64,000 nucleotides of DNA from positions 8,857,717 to 8,921,716 of the forward strand of contig NZ_AP018290.1 of NCBI RefSeq assembly GCF_002368415.1, read 5' to 3'. The DNA comes from Calothrix sp. NIES-4105 (GTDB lineage Bacteria; Cyanobacteriota; Cyanobacteriia; Cyanobacteriales; Nostocaceae). The translations under genes and the position numbers were made by a program. Positions 26,425 to 36,904 of this stretch are shown here, one piece after another; the stretch's first letter is position 1, and each line of letters opens with the position of its first letter. Below the pieces are notes generated by a model. The model was given only the letters and a program-made list of their open reading frames with translations. It searched no databases and had not been told where the DNA came from.

Positions 26425-27615
26425 ATGCAAGCAGAAGCAAACCAGCCAGTTGAATCAGAGGTTTCACTCCAACTGTTTCTTTTTGTTGATGACCGTCCTA
26501 AGTCTCGACAAGAAGTACAGCAGGTAAAGTCATATCTAGACAAATTACAAACTGAGTATAGGTTTGAACTTCAGGTTGTTGATGTCGGGCAAAAACCATA
26601 TTTGGCGGAACATTACAAGTTAGTTGCGACACCCGCGCTGGTGAAAGTTTATCCCGAACCTAGCCAAACTATCGCCGGCAGTAATATTATTAACGAATTG
26701 AAAACTTGGTGGCCCCATTGGCAAGCTGCTGCGGACGCTTCTAGTCGTTTAGAAACTGAACTAGAACCACAGCCAGAAGTCGAAAATGGTCATTCTACAT
26801 CTTCAAAATCCTCAATTCGTTCGCTAGCTTTATCAACAGAGTTAATTCAACTTTCTGACGAGATTTTTCGTCTCAAGCAGGAAAAAGAAAAGCTTACTGA
26901 ACAACTTTTGTTTAAAGACCGGGTTATTGGGATGCTCGCGCACGACCTTCGTAACCCTTTGACAGCAGCTTCTATTGCCATTGAGACTTTACAATCGAAC
27001 TACAACGTCTCTAGCGGCGCCTTCGAGCGTTTAAAACCGAGTTTAACTGCGAGTCTTTTCAAACAAGCACGTACCCAGGTTAAAACTATCGACCGCATGA
27101 TTACCGACTTGTTGCAGGTAGGTCGTAGAAGTGATAGTGAGTTTCGCATTCAGCCCGAAAAAATGGAGATTGCGAAGCTGTTTCAAGAAGTTTTTGATGA
27201 ATTTCGTGACCGCATCGCCTCGAAATCACTTGTAGTTGAAAAAGACATTCCCAAAGATTTGCCTGCTGTTTACGCTGACCCTGACCGTATTCGTCAAGTT
27301 TTGGTTAATCTCCTTGATAATGCAATTAAATACACCCCTTCGAGCGGCAGTTTAATTATTTCTGGACTTCATCGCACTACCCAAAAAGTGCAGTTTAGCA
27401 TCGGTGACTCTGGACCTGGTATCCCCGAAGAAAACCGCGAGCGCATCTTTGAAAATCGTTACCGTTTAGAACGTGACGAAGACGTAGATGGATATGGCAT
27501 TGGTTTGTGTTTATGCCAGCGTATTATCCGCGCGCACTATGGTCAAATTTGGGTTGATGACTCACCTATTGGTGGAGCATGGTTCCATTTGATACTGCCC
27601 GTTTATCCAAAATAA
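26425..27615 (+). CDS. sasA: circadian clock output histidine kinase SasA
   Basis: SasA binds the KaiC clock protein and phosphorylates the regulator RpaA. The N-terminal KaiB-like thioredoxin fold (about 14-100) has [27 protein letters not shown] and [10 protein letters not shown]. After a linker and a coiled segment comes the HisKA box with H173 in [11 protein letters not shown]. The ATPase domain follows: N box [15 protein letters not shown]1 [16 protein letters not shown] and G2 [12 protein letters not shown]. The ATG at 26425 gives the expected MQAEA start; earlier GTG or TTG codons are in frame. Its 396 residues are the normal size. No kai genes are in this window. It ends 6 bp before the convergent mutT. 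Confidence 0.95.
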   Translation: MQAEANQPVESEVSLQLFLFVDDRPKSRQEVQQVKSYLDKLQTEYRFELQVVDVGQKPYLAEHYKLVATPALVKVYPEPSQTIAGSNIINELKTWWPHWQAAADASSRLETELEPQPEVENGHSTSSKSSIRSLALSTELIQLSDEIFRLKQEKEKLTEQLLFKDRVIGMLAHDLRNPLTAASIAIETLQSNYNVSSGAFERLKPSLTASLFKQARTQVKTIDRMITDLLQVGRRSDSEFRIQPEKMEIAKLFQEVFDEFRDRIASKSLVVEKDIPKDLPAVYADPDRIRQVLVNLLDNAIKYTPSSGSLIISGLHRTTQKVQFSIGDSGPGIPEENRERIFENRYRLERDEDVDGYGIGLCLCQRIIRAHYGQIWVDDSPIGGAWFHLILPVYPK

Positions 27616-27621
27616 TTTACA

Positions 27622-28083
27622 TTAACTAAAAATAACTTCAGTATTACTTCGTAATTTCTCTAATGCTGAAATAATCTGCGTATTAGCTTCAGGAAATTCA
27701 AACTGAGATAATTCATCTAAATTCACCCACCGCACTTCATCACATTCAATTGGCTGGGGAACTCCGCTTACATACTTACACATGTGTACTGTTAACGTAA
27801 CTTTTAAGTGGCTATACGTATGGTCGATTGTGATTAATAACTCACAAACTTCAATATTTATCCCTAATTCTTCTTTGATTTCTCTTTGAATACATTCTAT
27901 AACCGTTTCACCCGGTTCTACTTTTCCACCAGGAAACTCCCATAACCCCCCCATCACTCCTTCCGGGCGCCGACGATCAATTAAAATTTGACCAGAACAG
28001 TTCCAAATAACAGCAACACCAATAATTTTATGTGGTGGAGAGGATATATCTTGATTCATGATTGGTAATGCGAATTGATACAT
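27622..28083 (-). CDS. mutT: MutT-like 8-oxo-dGTP diphosphatase
   Basis: Nudix hydrolase of 153 residues that probably removes oxidised nucleotides. The Nudix box is complete (GGKVEPGETVIECIQREIKEELGI), preceded by LIDRRRPEGVMGGLWEFPG, the sequence context of true MutT proteins, and followed by the DEVRWVNLDEL motif. A second in-frame Met at residue 9 (28059) is an equally good start. It is tail to tail with sasA. Just upstream lies a GTAGAGACG-family palindrome. Confidence 0.9.
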   Translation of the reverse strand: MYQFALPIMNQDISSPPHKIIGVAVIWNCSGQILIDRRRPEGVMGGLWEFPGGKVEPGETVIECIQREIKEELGINIEVCELLITIDHTYSHLKVTLTVHMCKYVSGVPQPIECDEVRWVNLDELSQFEFPEANTQIISALEKLRSNTEVIFS

Positions 28084-28100
28084 AAATGTAGAGACGCGAA

Positions 28101-28128
28101 GTAGAGACGCGATTAATCGCGTCTCTAC
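28101..28128. repeat. perfect 28-bp palindrome, GTAGAGACGCG family
   Basis: Arms GTAGAGACGCGATT and AATCGCGTCTCTAC are exact reverse complements. The identical 28-mer occurs at 36425-36452. Here it lies 18 bp upstream of mutT and past the DUF760 gene end region. Confidence 0.9.
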
Positions 28129-28211
28129 AACCTACAATATTACAAATGATTTAGGACTGCTATATTATTGAATTTCTAGAAATTATATTGATGCCAGCAA
28201 ATAATCAAAGC

Positions 28212-28553
28212 TTATTCTGATTGTTCTTCTGTATCAGTACCGTGTAAAGCTACCTCAAAATTCATGCGCTGTTCAGCATTGCGTAAAAAATAACCGCTCA
28301 TCATCGCACTTGCTAGTAACCGACCAAGATTTTCTCTATTAGTAGTAATGGTCACGTTGAAATGCTCAGAAGGCAAATTACCTAGCAAACCAACTATATT
28401 GCGCTCCATCACTTGAAACACTTCAGGTGAAGACGGTTTAGACAACTGAGACAACGTTTCTGGACTCAAGGACTTGACATACTGCCATAGCAAGTTCACA
28501 TTTTCTGACTCGCTATCAAAGAATTCGGAAACTCGATTAGGTTGATTACTCAC
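28212..28553 (-). CDS. DUF760 family protein
   Basis: A 113-residue protein matching the DUF760 pattern shared by cyanobacteria and chloroplasts: LWQYVKSLSPETLSQLSKPSSPEVFQVMERN, then LLGNLPSEHFNVTITTNRENLGRLLASAMMSGYFLRNAEQRM. Plastid relatives have been linked to chloroplast protein homeostasis, but no biochemical function is established for the bacterial form. It is soluble, with no signal peptide. The C-terminus is acidic. The gene stands alone, with a tandem-repeat block upstream. Confidence 0.88.
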   Translation of the reverse strand: MSNQPNRVSEFFDSESENVNLLWQYVKSLSPETLSQLSKPSSPEVFQVMERNIVGLLGNLPSEHFNVTITTNRENLGRLLASAMMSGYFLRNAEQRMNFEVALHGTDTEEQSE

Positions 28554-28730
28554 TTTTTGCCTCCTATACTTTTACAGCTAGCGTTTAGTTTATGCAATTC
28601 TATACTTTATGCAGTTACAATGCCTTTAACTCCAGCTAACTGTTTTCTACTGTTGCTAACTAATGTAACAAGCTGTGAGTCTAGTTGGCAGCCGGTGTAA
28701 CCGTACAAGTAAAGCGTATTATCTCTAATT

Positions 28731-28922
28731 AGTGCTGAGTCGAAAGTGCTGAGTGCTGAGTATAGTTAGCAGTTAGCAGTTAGCAGTTAGCAGTTAGCAG
28801 TTAGCAGTTAGCAGTTAGCAGTTAGCAGTTAGCAGTTAGCAGTTAGCACTCAGCACTCAGCACTCATTACTCAGCACTCAGCACTCAGCACTCAGCACTC
28901 ATTACTCAGCACTCATTACTCA
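28731..28922. repeat. short tandem repeat block, 12 x AGTTAGC
   Basis: Twelve perfect AGTTAGC heptamers run from 28764 to 28847, flanked by AGTGCTGAGT on the left and a long run of ACTCAGC units on the right. Its right edge overlaps the stop codon of the sigma factor gene. Between it and the DUF760 gene (28554-28730) nothing else is visible. Confidence 0.92.
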
Positions 28923-29876
28923 GCTTGCTAAATATTCGTTAATGCTGATTTTCGATTTACGAAGTTTTGTTAAAGCTTCACGTTCAATTTGTCTGACTCT
29001 TTCACGACTGATATTAAGCATTTCACCAATACGCGCGAGAGTCATTGATTGCCCATCTGCTAATCCATATCTTAACGATATAACTTCGCGCTGCTGGGTA
29101 GTCAAACTTGACATTAAACGTTCTAAGTCAGTTGAAAGCGAAGATTGAACTACAAACTCTTCTGGTGTTGCATTTGTATCTTCCAGCATTTCCCCAAGCT
29201 CAGTGTCATGGTTGTCACCCAGACGCAGGTCGAGCGAAAGTGGTAAGCGCGCTCTTTCTAAATATTCACGCACTTGCCTAGGAGTTAACTCAAGCTCTTC
29301 GGCTAACTCTCCTACACTAGGCGCCCGTCCCAACTGCTGAGATAAATAGCGCTGTGCTTTTTTGATCTTATTTAACTTTTCTGTGATATGAATTGGTAAA
29401 CGTATAGTTCTACCCTTCTCTGCTATAGCACGGGTAATCGCTTGCCGTATCCACCAATAAGCATATGTAGAAAAACGGTATCCCTTAGTCGGGTCAAATT
29501 TCTCTACACCCCGTTGCATTCCGATACTACCTTCTTGAATCAAATCAAGCAGGTCTACATTTCGTTTTATATATTTTTTTGCCACGGATACCACAAGTCG
29601 CAAATTGGCTTCCACCATCTTACGCTTGGCAAACTCGCCTTCTGCAATTGCGGTATTTAAATCTTTTATATCTAGGTCTGCGGCTTTCGCCCACTCATCA
29701 AGTGTTGGCTCGTGACCCAACTGAGCGGCAAGAGACTCTTTAACTTCATACAAGCCAGTTACACGCTTAACTTGCTTTCCATAATATATCTCTTCCTCGT
29801 GGGTTAAGAGTGGCACTTTGCCAATCTCACGCAGGTAAGCCCGCACGAGGTCTGTAGCTGTCTGAGCGGTCTTCAT
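28920..29876 (-). CDS. group 2 sigma-70 factor
   Basis: Alternative principal-type sigma factor of 318 residues. It lacks the long acidic region 1.1 of SigA and starts with [25 protein letters not shown] (region 1.2), a typical group 2 start; 41 further in-frame codons upstream are not conserved-looking. Region 2 has [15 protein letters not shown] and [19 protein letters not shown] for -10 recognition and melting. Region 3 has [13 protein letters not shown]. Region 4 has the helix-turn-helix [30 protein letters not shown]. Such factors serve nutrient or stress responses; I cannot assign the letter. The stop TGA falls in a tandem-repeat block. Confidence 0.92.
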   Translation of the reverse strand: MKTAQTATDLVRAYLREIGKVPLLTHEEEIYYGKQVKRVTGLYEVKESLAAQLGHEPTLDEWAKAADLDIKDLNTAIAEGEFAKRKMVEANLRLVVSVAKKYIKRNVDLLDLIQEGSIGMQRGVEKFDPTKGYRFSTYAYWWIRQAITRAIAEKGRTIRLPIHITEKLNKIKKAQRYLSQQLGRAPSVGELAEELELTPRQVREYLERARLPLSLDLRLGDNHDTELGEMLEDTNATPEEFVVQSSLSTDLERLMSSLTTQQREVISLRYGLADGQSMTLARIGEMLNISRERVRQIEREALTKLRKSKISINEYLAS

Positions 29877-30310
29877 GGCGCTACTCTGTAAATGAATTAG
29901 TTTGACAGTGGGCAGGGATTGTGTACACCGATAGATACCTAGTATCAAGCTTTTCCAAATTTGATTGGAAGCTTCAAAAGGCAATCTAAGTATAAACACC
30001 GCTTCGGTACAGAGCGGTCATTTGAGAACTTTTATAGTTATTAATTCGAGTAAAGGTACTATATTTTGGACTTTGCTCGCAATTATCTAAAGTTAGATTA
30101 AAAGTCACGAGCTACACAAATGTTATTTTCTAAGCTTTCGTGTTAATCATTGTAACATTTATTAGAGAGGTTTGGCTAGTCATTTTTCAATTATTTTTAG
30201 GCGTTTCAGCTTTTACCATGAATAAAATTATACCTAAAATACCCTAAAATTACTGTTATTCTTTAATTAATAATTAATGTCAATCATCAAGAAATGTAAC
30301 CAATTCTCAG
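29877..30310. other. leader of the sigma factor gene
   Basis: AT-rich region upstream of the sigma factor. It contains 41 extra in-frame codons up to 29999, which I take as untranslated. I see no confident promoter hexamers, RNA gene or repeat. Confidence 0.35.
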
Positions 30311-30455
30311 AAATGAGTATTGAGTGTTGAGTGCTGAGTGCTGAGTGTTGAGTGCTGAGTGTTGAGTACTGAAGAGCAGAGTTAGAAGTTAAAAGTTTAA
30401 ACTTACTACTTCAACCCTCATATACTCAGCACTCAGCACTTTCTACTCAGCACTG
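30311..30455. repeat. GTGCTGAGT / GTGTTGAGT repeat block at the carB end
   Basis: Left half has GAGTGCTGAGTGCTGAGTGT units, right half ACTCAGCACTCAGCACT, so the block can fold into a hairpin. The right edge encodes the last residues Ser-Ala-Glu and the stop of carB. Confidence 0.88.
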
Positions 30456-33400
30456 TTTACTGCGTATTCTTGAATGACTCGCACGTCTAAGTTGGTATTT
30501 TGTAACGAGCGAATAGCAGCAGCAGTGGCTTTGGCGCCTGCGAGGGTAGTGATAATGGGAATTTTGTAGGTTAGTGCGGTACGACGGATGAGTCGGCCAT
30601 CAGATTGTGCTTCCCCTCCAGAGGGAGTATTAATAATGATTTGGATTTTGTGGTTTTTGATTGCATCTAGAACATGAGGGCGCCCTTCATGAAGTTTCAG
30701 TATAAGTTCCACATCTAAGCCATTTTCTTTTAAAATGCGGCGTGTGCCGTCGGTGGCGATAATGTGAAAACCCATATCAATGAATTCCTTGACAATGGGC
30801 ACTACAGGTGTTTTATCGCGGTCGTTCATTGTCACAAACACTGTTCCTGTTAAAGGTAATTGTTCGCCGGCGCCGAGTTCAGCTTTAGCATAAGCCCGTC
30901 CAAAGTCGGTATCAATTCCCATTACTTCGCCAGTTGAGCGCATTTCTGGACCTAGTAACGTATCGGTTCCTGGGAATTTATTAAATGGTAATACAGCTTC
31001 TTTCACAGCGATGTGCGAAGGAATAACTTCTTGGGTAAAACCTAGTTCTTCTAAGGTTTTGCCTGACATAATTAAAGAAGCTAATTTCGCCAGTTGTATA
31101 CCTGTTGCTTTAGAAACAAACGGTACAGTTCGCGAAGCGCGCGGGTTTGCTTCCAGAATATACACGCTCGGTGAATAACCTTGGGCGCCGACAACAGCAA
31201 ACTGGATATTCATTAACCCAATTACAGAAAGCTCTTTTGCTAACTGTACTGTCCAGGTGCGAATTTTATCTAGTACTGCTGGAGGGAGTGAAATTGATGG
31301 CAACGCACAAGCTGAGTCACCTGAGTGAATACCCGCTTGCTCAATGTGTTCCATAATACCGCCAATCACAACACGTCCGGTATGATCGGCAATTGCATCA
31401 ACATCTACTTCAATGGCATTTTCTAAAAATTTATCAATTAAAATTGGATGCTCAGGCTCTACTTGGACGGCAAAGGTCATGTAACGCTCAAGTTCCGAGT
31501 CGGAGTACACAATTTCCATCGCGCGTCCACCTAAAACGTAACTAGGACGAACTACAACTGGATAACCGATACGTTTAGCAACAACTAAAGCATCTTCGTA
31601 AGTGCGAGCAAGACCATTTGGTGGTTGAGCAATATCGAGTTGCTTAAGAATCTTCTCAAACCGCTCCCTATCTTCAGCAATATCAATAGAATCAGGAGAC
31701 GTGCCCCAAATTTTTGTGCTGACCACTAAATTCTGACCACTGACCACTGAATTCTGACCACTGACCACTAAATTCTGACCACTGACCACTGAATTCTGAC
31801 TACTGAGTGCTTGTTGTAAAGGAACTGATAATTTTAAAGGTGTTTGTCCACCAAATTGAACAATGACGCCAACAGGGTTTTCGGCTTCAATAATATTGAG
31901 AACGTCTTCTAAAGTTAACGGCTCAAAATATAACCTATCGCTGGTGTCATAGTCAGTAGAGACGGTTTCAGGGTTGGAGTTAACCATTATCGTCTCAAAA
32001 CCTGCTTTTCTCAAAGCATAAGCAGCATGGCAACAACAATAATCAAACTCGATACCCTGTCCAATACGATTTGGACCACCTCCCAAAATCATCACTTTGG
32101 GTTTATCAGTGGGCATTATTTCGGTTTCTTCTTCGTAAGTTGAGTAGTGATATGGCGTAAACGCTTCAAATTCAGCAGCACAGGTATCTACTGTTTTATA
32201 AACTGGAATGACTCCTAACTGCTTACGATACGCGCGCACTTGGGCTTCATTAGTTTTAGTTGCAAAAGCTATTTGTTTATCGCTAAATCCTTGACGTTTT
32301 ATCTCATATAAATGCTCTTTTGTCAACTGTTGTAAAGGTGTGCGCTTGAGAAATTTCTCAACATCAAGAATTGACAGCATTTTGTCGAGGAACCAAGGGT
32401 CAATACCTGTCAGTTCAAAAATATCCTCGGTACTCATTCCCAGTTGCATCGCGTGACGCAAAGCAAAAATTCGTTCGGGGTTCGGAGTTCGCAGTTGCGC
32501 GCGAATTTGTTCTCCACTCGGCAGTTTTTCTGGTTTATCACACCCCCAACCCGCGCGTCCTGTTTCTAATGAACGCAACGCTTTTTGGAATGATTCGTTG
32601 AAAGTGCGTCCTATTGCCATCGCTTCCCCAACAGATTTCATCTGGGTAGTTAATACCGGTTCAGACCCAGGAAACTTTTCAAAGGCAAAGCGAGGAATTT
32701 TAGTAACTACATAATCAATAGTAGGTTCAAACGATGCAGGAGTTTGCTTCGTAATATCGTTTCTAATTTCATCAAGCGTATAACCAACCGCGAGTTTTGC
32801 TGCCATTTTGGCGATAGGGAAACCAGTTGCTTTAGAAGCAAGTGCCGAAGAGCGAGAAACGCGCGGGTTCATCTCGATTACAACAACTTCACCATTAACA
32901 GGATTTACGGCAAACTGAATATTAGAGCCACCCGTCTCTACACCAATTTCACGAATTATTTTAATAGCCATATCCCGCAACCGCTGATATTCTTTATCAG
33001 TCAGCGTTTGAGCAGGAGCAACCGTAATCGAGTCTCCTGTATGGATACCCATTGGGTCAAGGTTTTCAATCGAGCAAATAATTACCACATTATCTGCTAA
33101 GTCGCGCATGACTTCAAGTTCGTACTCTTTCCATCCCAGCAGCGACTGGTCGATTAAAATTTGTGAAACAGGGGAAGCATCAATACCCCCTTGTGCCATT
33201 TCCGCAAACTCTTCCTCGTTATAACTAATACCTCCACCCGTACCACCCATTGTAAAAGCTGGACGAATAATTAGAGGATAAGTACCAATACGACGCGCGA
33301 TACTCTTAGCTTCTTCCAAAGTTGAAGCAGTTCCGCTAGGACAAACATCTACACCGATTTTTGCCATTGCTTCATTAAACAGCTTTCTATCTTCAGCTTT

Positions 33401-33772
33401 TTCGATAGCTGGTAGCTTGGCGCCGATTAGCTCCACATTATATTTATCTAAAACCCCATTTTTTGCCAATGCCACAGCAATATTCAACGCAGTTTGTCCC
33501 CCCATCGTTGGCAACAAAGCATCGGGACGTTCTTTAGCAATTACTTTTTCTACCAACTCCGGCGTTAGTGGTTCAATATAAGTACGGTCAGCAGTTTCCG
33601 GGTCGGTCATGATTGTAGCTGGGTTTGAGTTCACTAGTACTACTATATAACCTTCCTCACGTAGTGCTTTACAAGCTTGAGTACCCGAATAATCAAATTC
33701 GCAAGCTTGTCCAATAACGATGGGCCCAGAACCAAGAAGCAATATTTTTTTGATGTCGTTGCGGCGAGGCAT
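30443..33772 (-). CDS. carB: carbamoyl-phosphate synthase large subunit
   Basis: Makes carbamoyl phosphate for arginine and pyrimidine synthesis, with CarA supplying ammonia. The 1109-residue protein starts canonically ([30 protein letters not shown]). It holds two ATP-grasp synthetase halves (first with [17 protein letters not shown], second with [18 protein letters not shown]) and a C-terminal MGS-type allosteric domain. It is about 28 residues longer than usual because four 21-bp repeats insert SGQN(L/S)VV units at about 657-684, just before [16 protein letters not shown]. The last three residues and stop come from another repeat. The frame is intact, so I expect a functional enzyme. Confidence 0.96.
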   Translation of the reverse strand: MPRRNDIKKILLLGSGPIVIGQACEFDYSGTQACKALREEGYIVVLVNSNPATIMTDPETADRTYIEPLTPELVEKVIAKERPDALLPTMGGQTALNIAVALAKNGVLDKYNVELIGAKLPAIEKAEDRKLFNEAMAKIGVDVCPSGTASTLEEAKSIARRIGTYPLIIRPAFTMGGTGGGISYNEEEFAEMAQGGIDASPVSQILIDQSLLGWKEYELEVMRDLADNVVIICSIENLDPMGIHTGDSITVAPAQTLTDKEYQRLRDMAIKIIREIGVETGGSNIQFAVNPVNGEVVVIEMNPRVSRSSALASKATGFPIAKMAAKLAVGYTLDEIRNDITKQTPASFEPTIDYVVTKIPRFAFEKFPGSEPVLTTQMKSVGEAMAIGRTFNESFQKALRSLETGRAGWGCDKPEKLPSGEQIRAQLRTPNPERIFALRHAMQLGMSTEDIFELTGIDPWFLDKMLSILDVEKFLKRTPLQQLTKEHLYEIKRQGFSDKQIAFATKTNEAQVRAYRKQLGVIPVYKTVDTCAAEFEAFTPYHYSTYEEETEIMPTDKPKVMILGGGPNRIGQGIEFDYCCCHAAYALRKAGFETIMVNSNPETVSTDYDTSDRLYFEPLTLEDVLNIIEAENPVGVIVQFGGQTPLKLSVPLQQALSSQNSVVSGQNLVVSGQNSVVSGQNLVVSTKIWGTSPDSIDIAEDRERFEKILKQLDIAQPPNGLARTYEDALVVAKRIGYPVVVRPSYVLGGRAMEIVYSDSELERYMTFAVQVEPEHPILIDKFLENAIEVDVDAIADHTGRVVIGGIMEHIEQAGIHSGDSACALPSISLPPAVLDKIRTWTVQLAKELSVIGLMNIQFAVVGAQGYSPSVYILEANPRASRTVPFVSKATGIQLAKLASLIMSGKTLEELGFTQEVIPSHIAVKEAVLPFNKFPGTDTLLGPEMRSTGEVMGIDTDFGRAYAKAELGAGEQLPLTGTVFVTMNDRDKTPVVPIVKEFIDMGFHIIATDGTRRILKENGLDVELILKLHEGRPHVLDAIKNHKIQIIINTPSGGEAQSDGRLIRRTALTYKIPIITTLAGAKATAAAIRSLQNTNLDVRVIQEYAVNSAE
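31721..31804. repeat. 4 x 21-bp tandem repeat inside carB
   Basis: Four units of GACCACT(A/G)AATTCTGACCACT, each 21 bp and so 7 codons, lie in frame between conserved CarB segments. A last partial unit runs into GAGTGC, the common STRR word. Confidence 0.93.
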
Positions 33773-33893
33773 AATTTTGGAGTACGAGAATACAAATCCT
33801 GATTATTGTACACGGATTATTATGGATGGCACGGATTTGACGGATTTAGGGATGTCACTGTAGCATCGGACAAAGCGCCTGTGCAGTGACAGC

Positions 33894-33928
33894 AAAAAAG
33901 GCAGATAGATAATAATATCTTTTCTGCC
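33894..33928 (-). terminator. rho-independent terminator of the dps-like gene
   Basis: On the minus strand GGCAGA (complement of 33923-33928) pairs with TCTGCC (complement of 33900-33905), followed directly by six T. It is 60 bp after the stop of the Dps gene. Confidence 0.85.
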
Positions 33929-33988
33929 TCTTATAAGATTATGTCAACAAATTTTGATTAAACTTAAACAAGCTTTATAAAGATGTTG

Positions 33989-34540
33989 CTAGTTGCTTGC
34001 TTGGACAAATCCTAAAGTTAAGCTATCTTTTGCTAAGAAGTGTGCTAAATGATAAGCTCTTTCTTCGGTTTTAAGTAGAATTTGTTCGTAAAGATATCTT
34101 GTCGCGCGGTCACCTAAACTTTCTGCTTGCGAAGCTTGGCGCCGAATTAACCCAATCATTGCTTGCTCTGCTTTCAGGTCATTTTCTACCATTTGACGGC
34201 AAGCAAATACACCATCTGGTTCTTGCTCGAAGCAGCATAATTCCGCCAATTTTGTCAGATTTGCTACTGGCACACCACCTAGCCCATCTAAACGTTCACC
34301 AATGTCGTGAACATGTCCTTGAACTTGTTCATAGCTTTCACTAAAGAACTCGTGTAATGAGTAAAATTCGGCGCCATCTACTACAAAATGATGCTTTTGA
34401 TACTGTAAATACAGCGCTTGAAAACTAGCTAAAACAACATTAAATCCTTCACAAACTGGAGTTGTTACACTCTTGTCAAGCAATATGGGGTTGTCATATA
34501 CCTCACCATAATTGCGTAAAATTGTTTGTGTTTCAGACAT
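33989..34540 (-). CDS. dps: Dps-family ferritin-like protein
   Basis: Dodecameric iron-storage and peroxide-protection protein, 183 residues. The Dps four-helix pattern is clear: [54 protein letters not shown] contains the His, Asp and Glu residues of the inter-subunit ferroxidase site. The long C-terminal helix is [10 protein letters not shown]. Length and the short non-basic N-terminus suggest iron handling rather than strong DNA binding. The gene is monocistronic, with its own terminator; control by iron or peroxide is likely by family, but no operator was recognised. Confidence 0.9.
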   Translation of the reverse strand: MSETQTILRNYGEVYDNPILLDKSVTTPVCEGFNVVLASFQALYLQYQKHHFVVDGAEFYSLHEFFSESYEQVQGHVHDIGERLDGLGGVPVANLTKLAELCCFEQEPDGVFACRQMVENDLKAEQAMIGLIRRQASQAESLGDRATRYLYEQILLKTEERAYHLAHFLAKDSLTLGFVQASN

Positions 34541-34971
34541 TAGCTTTTCTCCCTTTTGTAGCAGTTATAGCGATTAACCGCTTGGTTTTTATATCATAGC
34601 ACTCAAAATTATGAATGCAACCCCAACTAATATTAAATAGTTTTGACTTTTGTTATGAAAAATTATTTTTATGTCTCTTTTTTTGCACTGTTATGAATCT
34701 AAAATAATTATGTATAAATTATATAGCATTCCTATATGAGTTGTAAAATCTCTTCTTTTCTTCCTTTGTGTCCTTTGTGCCCTTTGTGGTTCATTCTCGA
34801 ATTATAAATTTTATGAATGATGCGCGGACTGCTACATATGTAAATTATAAAAATGTATAATTTTTAACGTATATATATCAGTAATAATTGCGGCGTTATA
34901 ACAGAGGGTGAAGTGTAAATGAGATAATATTATGTTGTAATTTACTGACAAAATTATTACCTAGATTAATA
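34541..34971. other. intergenic region with CTTTGTG repeat
   Basis: Shared promoter region of the divergent dps-like and DUF2079 genes. It contains TTTGTGTCCTTTGTGCCCTT followed by TGTGGTTCA (about 34763-34792), a dispersed word also found at 43085, 61975 and 62290. Nothing else was recognised. Confidence 0.5.
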
Positions 34972-36417
34972 ATGGCTGTGAATCAGCAAAATCCTGGCAA
35001 TCATAAAATATTTAACAACCTAAAAAGTTTAACTGAGAGTTTTAGGCACCATAGTTTGGCTTGGTTGATTGGTGCGAGTATACTAATATTTTTTACATGT
35101 AGCAGTGTACGCCATATTCTATTCCAATCACTCGCTTTTGATTTAGGAATTTTTGACCAAGCGGTATATTTAATTAGTCAAGGAAAAGAACCGTTCTCTA
35201 CGTTCCTCGGATTTCATATTCTAGGTGACCATGCGGCTCTTATTTGGTATCCCTTAGCATTACTTTACAAAATTTACCCTAGCGTTTACTGGTTATTTGC
35301 TGTACAGTCTGTGGCTTTGGCTGCTGGCGCCTTACCAGTTTGGCATTTAGCGAAGCTTGCCGGTTTAGATAAATATGCTACGACAATATCGGCTGTTTAT
35401 TTGCTCTATCCGGTGATATTTAACGTCAACTTGTTTGACTTTCACTCCGAAGTTATTGCTATGCCAATGCTATTTACAGCAGTTTGGTGCGCGCGCACGC
35501 ATAAATGGGGGTACTTTTGCCTCAGTGTTGTTGTTGTATTGATGTGCAAAGCAGTACTTGCTTTTACTGTTGTGGGGATGGGTGTTTGGTTATTGCTGTT
35601 TGAGAGGCGACGCTGGTATGGCGCCACAGCAATTATTATGGGTGTATTTTGGTTCGTAATCGCGTCTAAAGTAATTATTCCGACTTTTAACAGTCAAGAG
35701 TTAACGGCTGTGGCGCGGTATAGTTATTTAGGTAGCTCGATTTGGGAAATTGCCAAGAACCTGATAATCAGTCCAAGTCTAGTATTGAGTAAAATTTTCA
35801 CGTTGGACAATTTGGTATATCTAATATTACTTTCAGCACCTATATTTTGGGGACTATCATTAAAAGGCGCCGCACCATTAGTAGGTGCCATTCCCTGTGT
35901 TGCGCTAAATCTAATCGCGGACTATCAACCACAGAAAGATTTAGTTCATCAATACTCTGTACCAGCAGTACCATTTTTAATACTAGCGGTAATTGCGACC
36001 TTGGCGGCAGGAAAAGGATTAGTGCGTAGCCAACGTGGCATTATTATCTGGTCACTAATCGGATTTTTATTACTGGCAAAATTTACTTACTTTGGTAGTA
36101 TATACCTGAAAAAACTTGATACTTGGCAAGCGACCAACGAAGCTGTCCAAAGAGTTAAAACTCAAGGAAGCGTTCTCACTACTGCCTCAATATCACCTCA
36201 TCTCAGTCACCGGCAAGTTATAAATCTGGCTTTTAGCGGGCAAACAGTTAAAGATGCCCTCAAGTTTGATTATATATTGATGGATGTTCGTTATCCTGGC
36301 TGGAACAATGATTCACAATCCGCACGGCGCCTGGTTGAGGAGCTAAAACGCAGTGACTTTAAGTTAATTTATCAGCGTACAGACGTTTATTTGTTCCAAA
36401 AGGTTGTAGAGACGTGA
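34972..36417 (+). CDS. DUF2079 polytopic membrane protein
   Basis: A 481-residue membrane protein with roughly ten hydrophobic segments. Typical DUF2079 signatures near the start are FDLGIFDQAVYLISQGKEPFST and GFHILGDHAALIWYPLALLY. The fold resembles GT-C lipid-linked glycosyltransferases, with an Asp-bearing first loop, but no activity is established. A soluble C-terminal part (about 385-481) carries VLTTASISPHLSHR and FDYILMDVRYPGW. The stop codon falls inside a GTAGAGACG repeat word, and the perfect palindrome of that family follows at once. Confidence 0.85.
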   Translation: MAVNQQNPGNHKIFNNLKSLTESFRHHSLAWLIGASILIFFTCSSVRHILFQSLAFDLGIFDQAVYLISQGKEPFSTFLGFHILGDHAALIWYPLALLYKIYPSVYWLFAVQSVALAAGALPVWHLAKLAGLDKYATTISAVYLLYPVIFNVNLFDFHSEVIAMPMLFTAVWCARTHKWGYFCLSVVVVLMCKAVLAFTVVGMGVWLLLFERRRWYGATAIIMGVFWFVIASKVIIPTFNSQELTAVARYSYLGSSIWEIAKNLIISPSLVLSKIFTLDNLVYLILLSAPIFWGLSLKGAAPLVGAIPCVALNLIADYQPQKDLVHQYSVPAVPFLILAVIATLAAGKGLVRSQRGIIIWSLIGFLLLAKFTYFGSIYLKKLDTWQATNEAVQRVKTQGSVLTTASISPHLSHRQVINLAFSGQTVKDALKFDYILMDVRYPGWNNDSQSARRLVEELKRSDFKLIYQRTDVYLFQKVVET

Positions 36418-36424
36418 GCAGGCA

Positions 36425-36452
36425 GTAGAGACGCGATTAATCGCGTCTCTAC
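36425..36452. repeat. perfect 28-bp palindrome after the DUF2079 gene
   Basis: Identical to the 28-mer at 28101-28128; arms GTAGAGACGCGATT and AATCGCGTCTCTAC. It starts 8 bp after the stop codon and could act as a transcript-end hairpin. Confidence 0.9.
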
Positions 36453-36605
36453 TGCTTACATTTCAAGCATTTTGAGAAATATTTTTATTTTTTTTTCAAA
36501 AATTACTGATAATTATTTGCACTTGTAGTATGCTATTAAAAAGGGCTAATTTGCTATCTTTCTCAACTGGCGCGTGATTTTATTGGATTTTTAAAGAGGA
36601 TTTTT

Positions 36606-36851
36606 GTGAAACCTTTAACTACACCAGACGTAAAGATAGTTGTTTCCGTGGATTGGACAGACCGTTGGCAAGTTTATACACGCTTGCAAGAACTTAATAT
36701 AAATTGTTCGTGTGGAATGAACCAGCCACTGACTGTAGAAATAAGTAACGTAACAACAGCTATTCAACTGTGGAGCGTAGTTCAGCAATTTACTGCATCG
36801 CGTTGCCAGTTAATAAAGGCTTTAGAGCAATGTTGGTGTTGTGATGCTTAA
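36606..36851 (+). CDS. small Cys-rich protein of unknown function
   Basis: An 81-residue protein starting at GTG with AAAGAGGA a few bases upstream. It contains six Cys: C34 and C36 in NINCSCGMNQ, C67, and C76, C78, C79 in the tail QCWCCDA. This suggests metal or Fe-S binding or redox chemistry. The rest looks like a compact alpha/beta domain (IVVSVDWTDRWQVYTRLQEL, LTVEISNVTTAIQLW). I recognise it as a cyanobacterial-type protein but know no name. It is followed 53 bp later by a gene for a 2Fe-2S thioredoxin-like ferredoxin, so the two may share a transcript and a function. Confidence 0.72.
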   Translation: MKPLTTPDVKIVVSVDWTDRWQVYTRLQELNINCSCGMNQPLTVEISNVTTAIQLWSVVQQFTASRCQLIKALEQCWCCDA

Positions 36852-36889
36852 ATAGTTTTTATTTCGCAATTATAAAAAACTTTGTCAAT

Positions 36890-36897
36890 AAGGAGGT
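36890..36897 (+). promoter_or_regulatory. strong ribosome binding site of the ferredoxin-like gene
   Basis: AAGGAGGT lies 7 bp before the ATG at 36905. It is a full Shine-Dalgarno match, unusual in this window, where most genes lack one. Confidence 0.85.
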
Positions 36898-36904
36898 TTG
36901 AATA

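Noticed and set aside
29877-29999. N-terminal extension of the sigma factor (41 extra codons)
   Set aside because: The canonical group 2 start [19 protein letters not shown] is at 29876 and the extension has no sigma-region pattern.
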